A stretch of 64,000 nt of DNA. It comes from Corynebacterium lubricantis DSM 45231 (GTDB lineage Bacteria > Actinomycetota > Actinomycetes > Mycobacteriales > Mycobacteriaceae). A program made the position numbers and the translations under genes. The notes beneath the pieces are model-generated. The model was not told where the DNA came from. It saw nothing but the letters and a program-made list of their open reading frames with translations, and did no database searches. The stretch covers positions 201 to 64,200 of the forward strand of contig NZ_KB902238.1 of NCBI RefSeq assembly GCF_000379425.1. The letters are read 5' to 3'. Positions 61,699-64,000 of the stretch are shown in pieces (the first letter of the stretch is position 1; the number at the start of each line of letters is the position of its first letter).

Positions 61699-61714
61699 TA
61701 GACAAATTAGTCTA
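61699..61714 (+). promoter_or_regulatory. McbR-like box upstream of ssuR (perfect)
   Basis: TAGAC-AAATTA-GTCTA (extended to CTAGAC/GTCTAG at 61698-61715), 13 bases before the ssuR start. Confidence 0.8.
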
Positions 61715-61726
61715 GTATTTCCTACT

Positions 61727-62869
61727 ATGAGCATCGCCACCCAACTGAGCACGCCCGTACAGTTCGCCGTGCCCACATCCGGCAGCGCGCGCATACTCCA
61801 TCAGATTCGCAACCAGCCAGGTATTACGCGCTCGGAGCTCCGCGACCAGCTAGGCATGTCCCAGCCGACAATCGCACGCAACGTTTCCGCGCTTATCGAC
61901 GAACGCTTCGTCACCGAAATCCCCGCCTCACAGGTCGACGGTCGTGCTGGCCGACCCTCGCTGGGATTGCGTATCGATGCGTCTCACCTGCGTGTGTGGG
62001 GCATACATATCGGATTGCGCTCCACCGAAATTGTCATCGCCGATGGGGCGGGCCGGCTCCTGGAACACGCCACACTCCCCTTATCCATCCCGGAGAATCG
62101 GGTGGAGGATTCGCTCGATCTCATCGCGCATCGCATCAAGGCACTTGGTGCCGCACACCCCTCGCCGATCACCGTGGGCATGGCTACAAGTGCGCATATC
62201 GATGCCGTCGGCTCCGTGACCAGCGAAGAATACGGTTGGGAGGGTGTGCCTGTGGGCAATGAGATATCCCAGCGCCTCGGTGCGCACGTCTTCTACTCCA
62301 CCGGTGTAACCGCGATGGCCGGCTACGAGCTGGCCGCCAACGATTTGAGCACGAGAGGCATGGATTCAACACTCTATTTCTATGTCCGCGAGATGATCGG
62401 CCACGCCTGGATCTTCAACGGCGCGGTCCACCGCGCGCATTCCGGCACGCCTACCACCGCGCTGCGCCTGCTCGACGACGGCAGCATTGCCACGCACGGC
62501 GCGCACCCGCTGAGCACAAGATTTACGCTTGACGACGCACGCTCCCGCGGCCTTTCAGTTGAATCTCTCTCCGAGCTCATTGCCTCTGGCGATCCCCGCG
62601 CCCGCGAGGTATTGGATGCCCGTGCCCATCGCATCGCGCGCGCCGTGGCTGTCGCAGTAGACATCGTCGATCCCGAAAAACTTGTGCTCGCGGGTGAGGC
62701 CTTTACCGCAGACCCGAAGGGCCTCAAAACGGTGATCCGAGACCTGCGCGACATGGGAGGCGCACCTGCAAAAATGCGGCTGTGTAAAGCGGGCGGCAAC
62801 GTATTGATCGATGCCGCCCGCCAGGTTGCACTCCAACCGCTCTGGCAGGAACCGCTGGAGTTTGTGTAG
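61727..62869 (+). CDS. ssuR: ROK-family regulator SsuR
   Basis: 380 aa from ATG 61727 (MSIATQLSTPVQFAVPTSGS). N-terminal winged helix (ARILHQIRNQPGITRSELRDQLGMSQPTIARNVSALIDE) then a ROK sugar-kinase-like domain (LRVWGIHIGLRSTEIVIADG). The ROK zinc and kinase residues look degenerate, as expected for a pure sensor. In Corynebacterium glutamicum SsuR is the ROK activator of ssu genes. Divergent from ssuD. Confidence 0.9.
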   Translation: MSIATQLSTPVQFAVPTSGSARILHQIRNQPGITRSELRDQLGMSQPTIARNVSALIDERFVTEIPASQVDGRAGRPSLGLRIDASHLRVWGIHIGLRSTEIVIADGAGRLLEHATLPLSIPENRVEDSLDLIAHRIKALGAAHPSPITVGMATSAHIDAVGSVTSEEYGWEGVPVGNEISQRLGAHVFYSTGVTAMAGYELAANDLSTRGMDSTLYFYVREMIGHAWIFNGAVHRAHSGTPTTALRLLDDGSIATHGAHPLSTRFTLDDARSRGLSVESLSELIASGDPRAREVLDARAHRIARAVAVAVDIVDPEKLVLAGEAFTADPKGLKTVIRDLRDMGGAPAKMRLCKAGGNVLIDAARQVALQPLWQEPLEFV

Positions 62870-62882
62870 TTCCTGCGCTTAA

Positions 62883-64000
62883 TTAGGCAGGCACCTTGGC
62901 CGGGCGCTCCAGCGCCTTCCCAATTTTGGTGCCCACAGGTGTGCCATTGAGCTCGTATTCTCCCACTGCATTTCGCGCTAGCGACACTGGGTTATTTGAC
63001 GAGACCGTGCGCACATTGCGCCAATGACGATCTATCGCCCTCTCCTTCAGCGCCGCCGATGCCCCAACCGCATCAAAAGCGTGTGAGGTGACGTATAGTG
63101 CCTGCTCAGAAACCACCGACCACAGCGAAGCAACGATCGCATCGGCCTCATTGAAGGCCTCTGGGGTGCCCTGCTCTGCGGCTTTCGCTACCCTTCGAGA
63201 AGCATCAACTAGTGCTCCGCGAAGCACGGTGACGCGACTGCGCGTATCGCCCAACGCCGCCGTCGCCGCCGGGTCACTGCGGTGTTCCACTCCCGGATTC
63301 CACGCGTTGCGTGACGACGATCGAGCACGCTCCGCAACCTCACGCACCGCAGCATCAGCGCTGCCCACGAGCACGCTTAGAAGGTTGATCTGCAGGTAGG
63401 ACCACACCAGGGAGTAGTGGGGCTCGCGAATGACAATCCAGCGCGGGTCGACTTCAATACCGCTGAAAGTTGTCGTACCCGAGGCAGTGAGACGCTGACC
63501 AAAGCCCGTCCAATCGTCGATAATTTCAACTCCGGGTCCTCGGACATCTACCGGCAGGCTCACCAAATACTCGTCGCCGTTGGCTCTGCGCCACAGCGCG
63601 GTTGTCCATGCGTAATCCGCGAAGTAGGTTCCAGTGGTGTAAAACTTGGTACCGTTGAGAACCTGCACGATCTTGCCCTGGGACTCGATTTCGTCGACAA
63701 ATGTGTGCGGATCACCGTAAGCGCCTCGGCGTTCACTCTCCGCATTGCCGAAGAGCTTTCCGCTAGCAATCTCGGTCAGCCAATGGTGGCGGAATTCGCT
63801 CTCTGGGGATTCAAGGAGTTGTTCCGTAAACGCAAAATGACCGCGCAATGCCTGGGCAACATTGGAATCTGCGGAAGCGATCTCGATGTAGAGCTCGACA
63901 ACCGCGTCTAGTTCTAAGCCCTCACCGCCGTATTCCTTTGGCACTCGCAAGCCTGTAATGCCCAGCGCGCGCAGTGCCTTGATCTCCTCTTCGGGCAGCC
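62883..64000 (-). CDS. DszC/SfnB-like flavin monooxygenase (partial)
   Basis: Open to the right edge of the window, so the N-terminus is missing. Acyl-CoA dehydrogenase-fold: LRVPKEYGGEGL, ADSNVAQALRGHFAFTEQLL, FYTTGTYFADYAWTTALW, FGQRLTASGTTTFSGIEV and the C-terminal helical domain with HAFDAVGASAAL. The Glu base of dehydrogenases is absent; the family includes DszC, SfnB and SeuC-type sulfur-scavenging monooxygenases. Convergent with ssuR; fits the sulfur cluster. Confidence 0.85.
   Translation of the reverse strand, partial: LPEEEIKALRALGITGLRVPKEYGGEGLELDAVVELYIEIASADSNVAQALRGHFAFTEQLLESPESEFRHHWLTEIASGKLFGNAESERRGAYGDPHTFVDEIESQGKIVQVLNGTKFYTTGTYFADYAWTTALWRRANGDEYLVSLPVDVRGPGVEIIDDWTGFGQRLTASGTTTFSGIEVDPRWIVIREPHYSLVWSYLQINLLSVLVGSADAAVREVAERARSSSRNAWNPGVEHRSDPAATAALGDTRSRVTVLRGALVDASRRVAKAAEQGTPEAFNEADAIVASLWSVVSEQALYVTSHAFDAVGASAALKERAIDRHWRNVRTVSSNNPVSLARNAVGEYELNGTPVGTKIGKALERPAKVPA

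Overview
The window is a stretch of a Corynebacterium chromosome near the replication origin. The evidence is the serine/threonine kinase and cell-shape operon (fhaA-fhaB-pstP-rodA-pbpA-pknA-pknB, then crgA), gyrA followed by a DUF3566 gene and tRNA-Ile/tRNA-Ala, an ssu sulfonate cluster with a ROK-family SsuR, mycothiol/DinB-type proteins, and sites matching the corynebacterial McbR operator TAGAC-N6-GTCTA. I cannot name the species. By the usual corynebacterial gene order, dnaA/gyrB should lie to the right of the window, with gyrA pointing away from them.

Layout. 1-5.3 kb: an FtsX-type ABC exporter, a WYL regulator interrupted by a stop codon beside its presumed DinB target, and small stress-type genes. 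5.6-15.4 kb: tRNA-Leu and the growth/division phosphorylation operon, ending in crgA and a strong terminator. 15.47-15.75 kb: a dense cluster of DnaA boxes. 15.8-22.8 kb: rhomboid protease, ppiA, a DUF559 gene flanked by two palindromic elements, metF-metE, and a membrane protein. 22.8-24.35 kb: a frameshifted Abi_2 gene. 24.5-28.5 kb: a siderophore-type ABC importer with a divergent ArsR regulator, small membrane proteins and Hsp20. 28.7-34.7 kb: SDR, FAD and MDR oxidoreductases with two MarR regulators. 34.7-38.8 kb: a CitA/CitB-type two-component system divergent from a citrate transporter. 40.3-44.1 kb: a six-gene alkylation-repair operon (two ogt, an ECF sigma factor, alkB, tag, alkA). 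44.1-51.4 kb: two genes that appear to start at ATT, an aldo/keto reductase, a ChrB-like protein, a P-type ATPase and three tRNAs. 51.5-55.2 kb: DUF3566, gyrA and a toxin-antitoxin-like pair. 55.4-64 kb: a phosphoesterase, a GNAT protein, and a sulfur-scavenging regulon (flavin reductase, ssuDCAB, ssuR, a DszC-like monooxygenase) with four McbR-like boxes.

How genes work together. The kinase/phosphatase/FHA genes sit with the elongation glycosyltransferase RodA and transpeptidase PbpA, which fits phosphorylation control of wall synthesis. CitAB probably senses citrate and induces the divergent transporter. The sulfur genes fit joint control by McbR and SsuR. The alkylation operon places a sigma factor between two suicide alkyltransferases, which suggests, but does not prove, a damage-responsive circuit.

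The most unusual observations are: the sigma-containing alkylation operon; two flanking elements whose inner arms differ in sequence but keep complementarity; the DnaA-box cluster away from dnaA; a 7-bp tandem duplication breaking an Abi_2 gene; a TGA replacing a probable Trp codon in the WYL regulator; and two neighbouring genes lacking any usual start codon but carrying ATT after a Shine-Dalgarno-like sequence.
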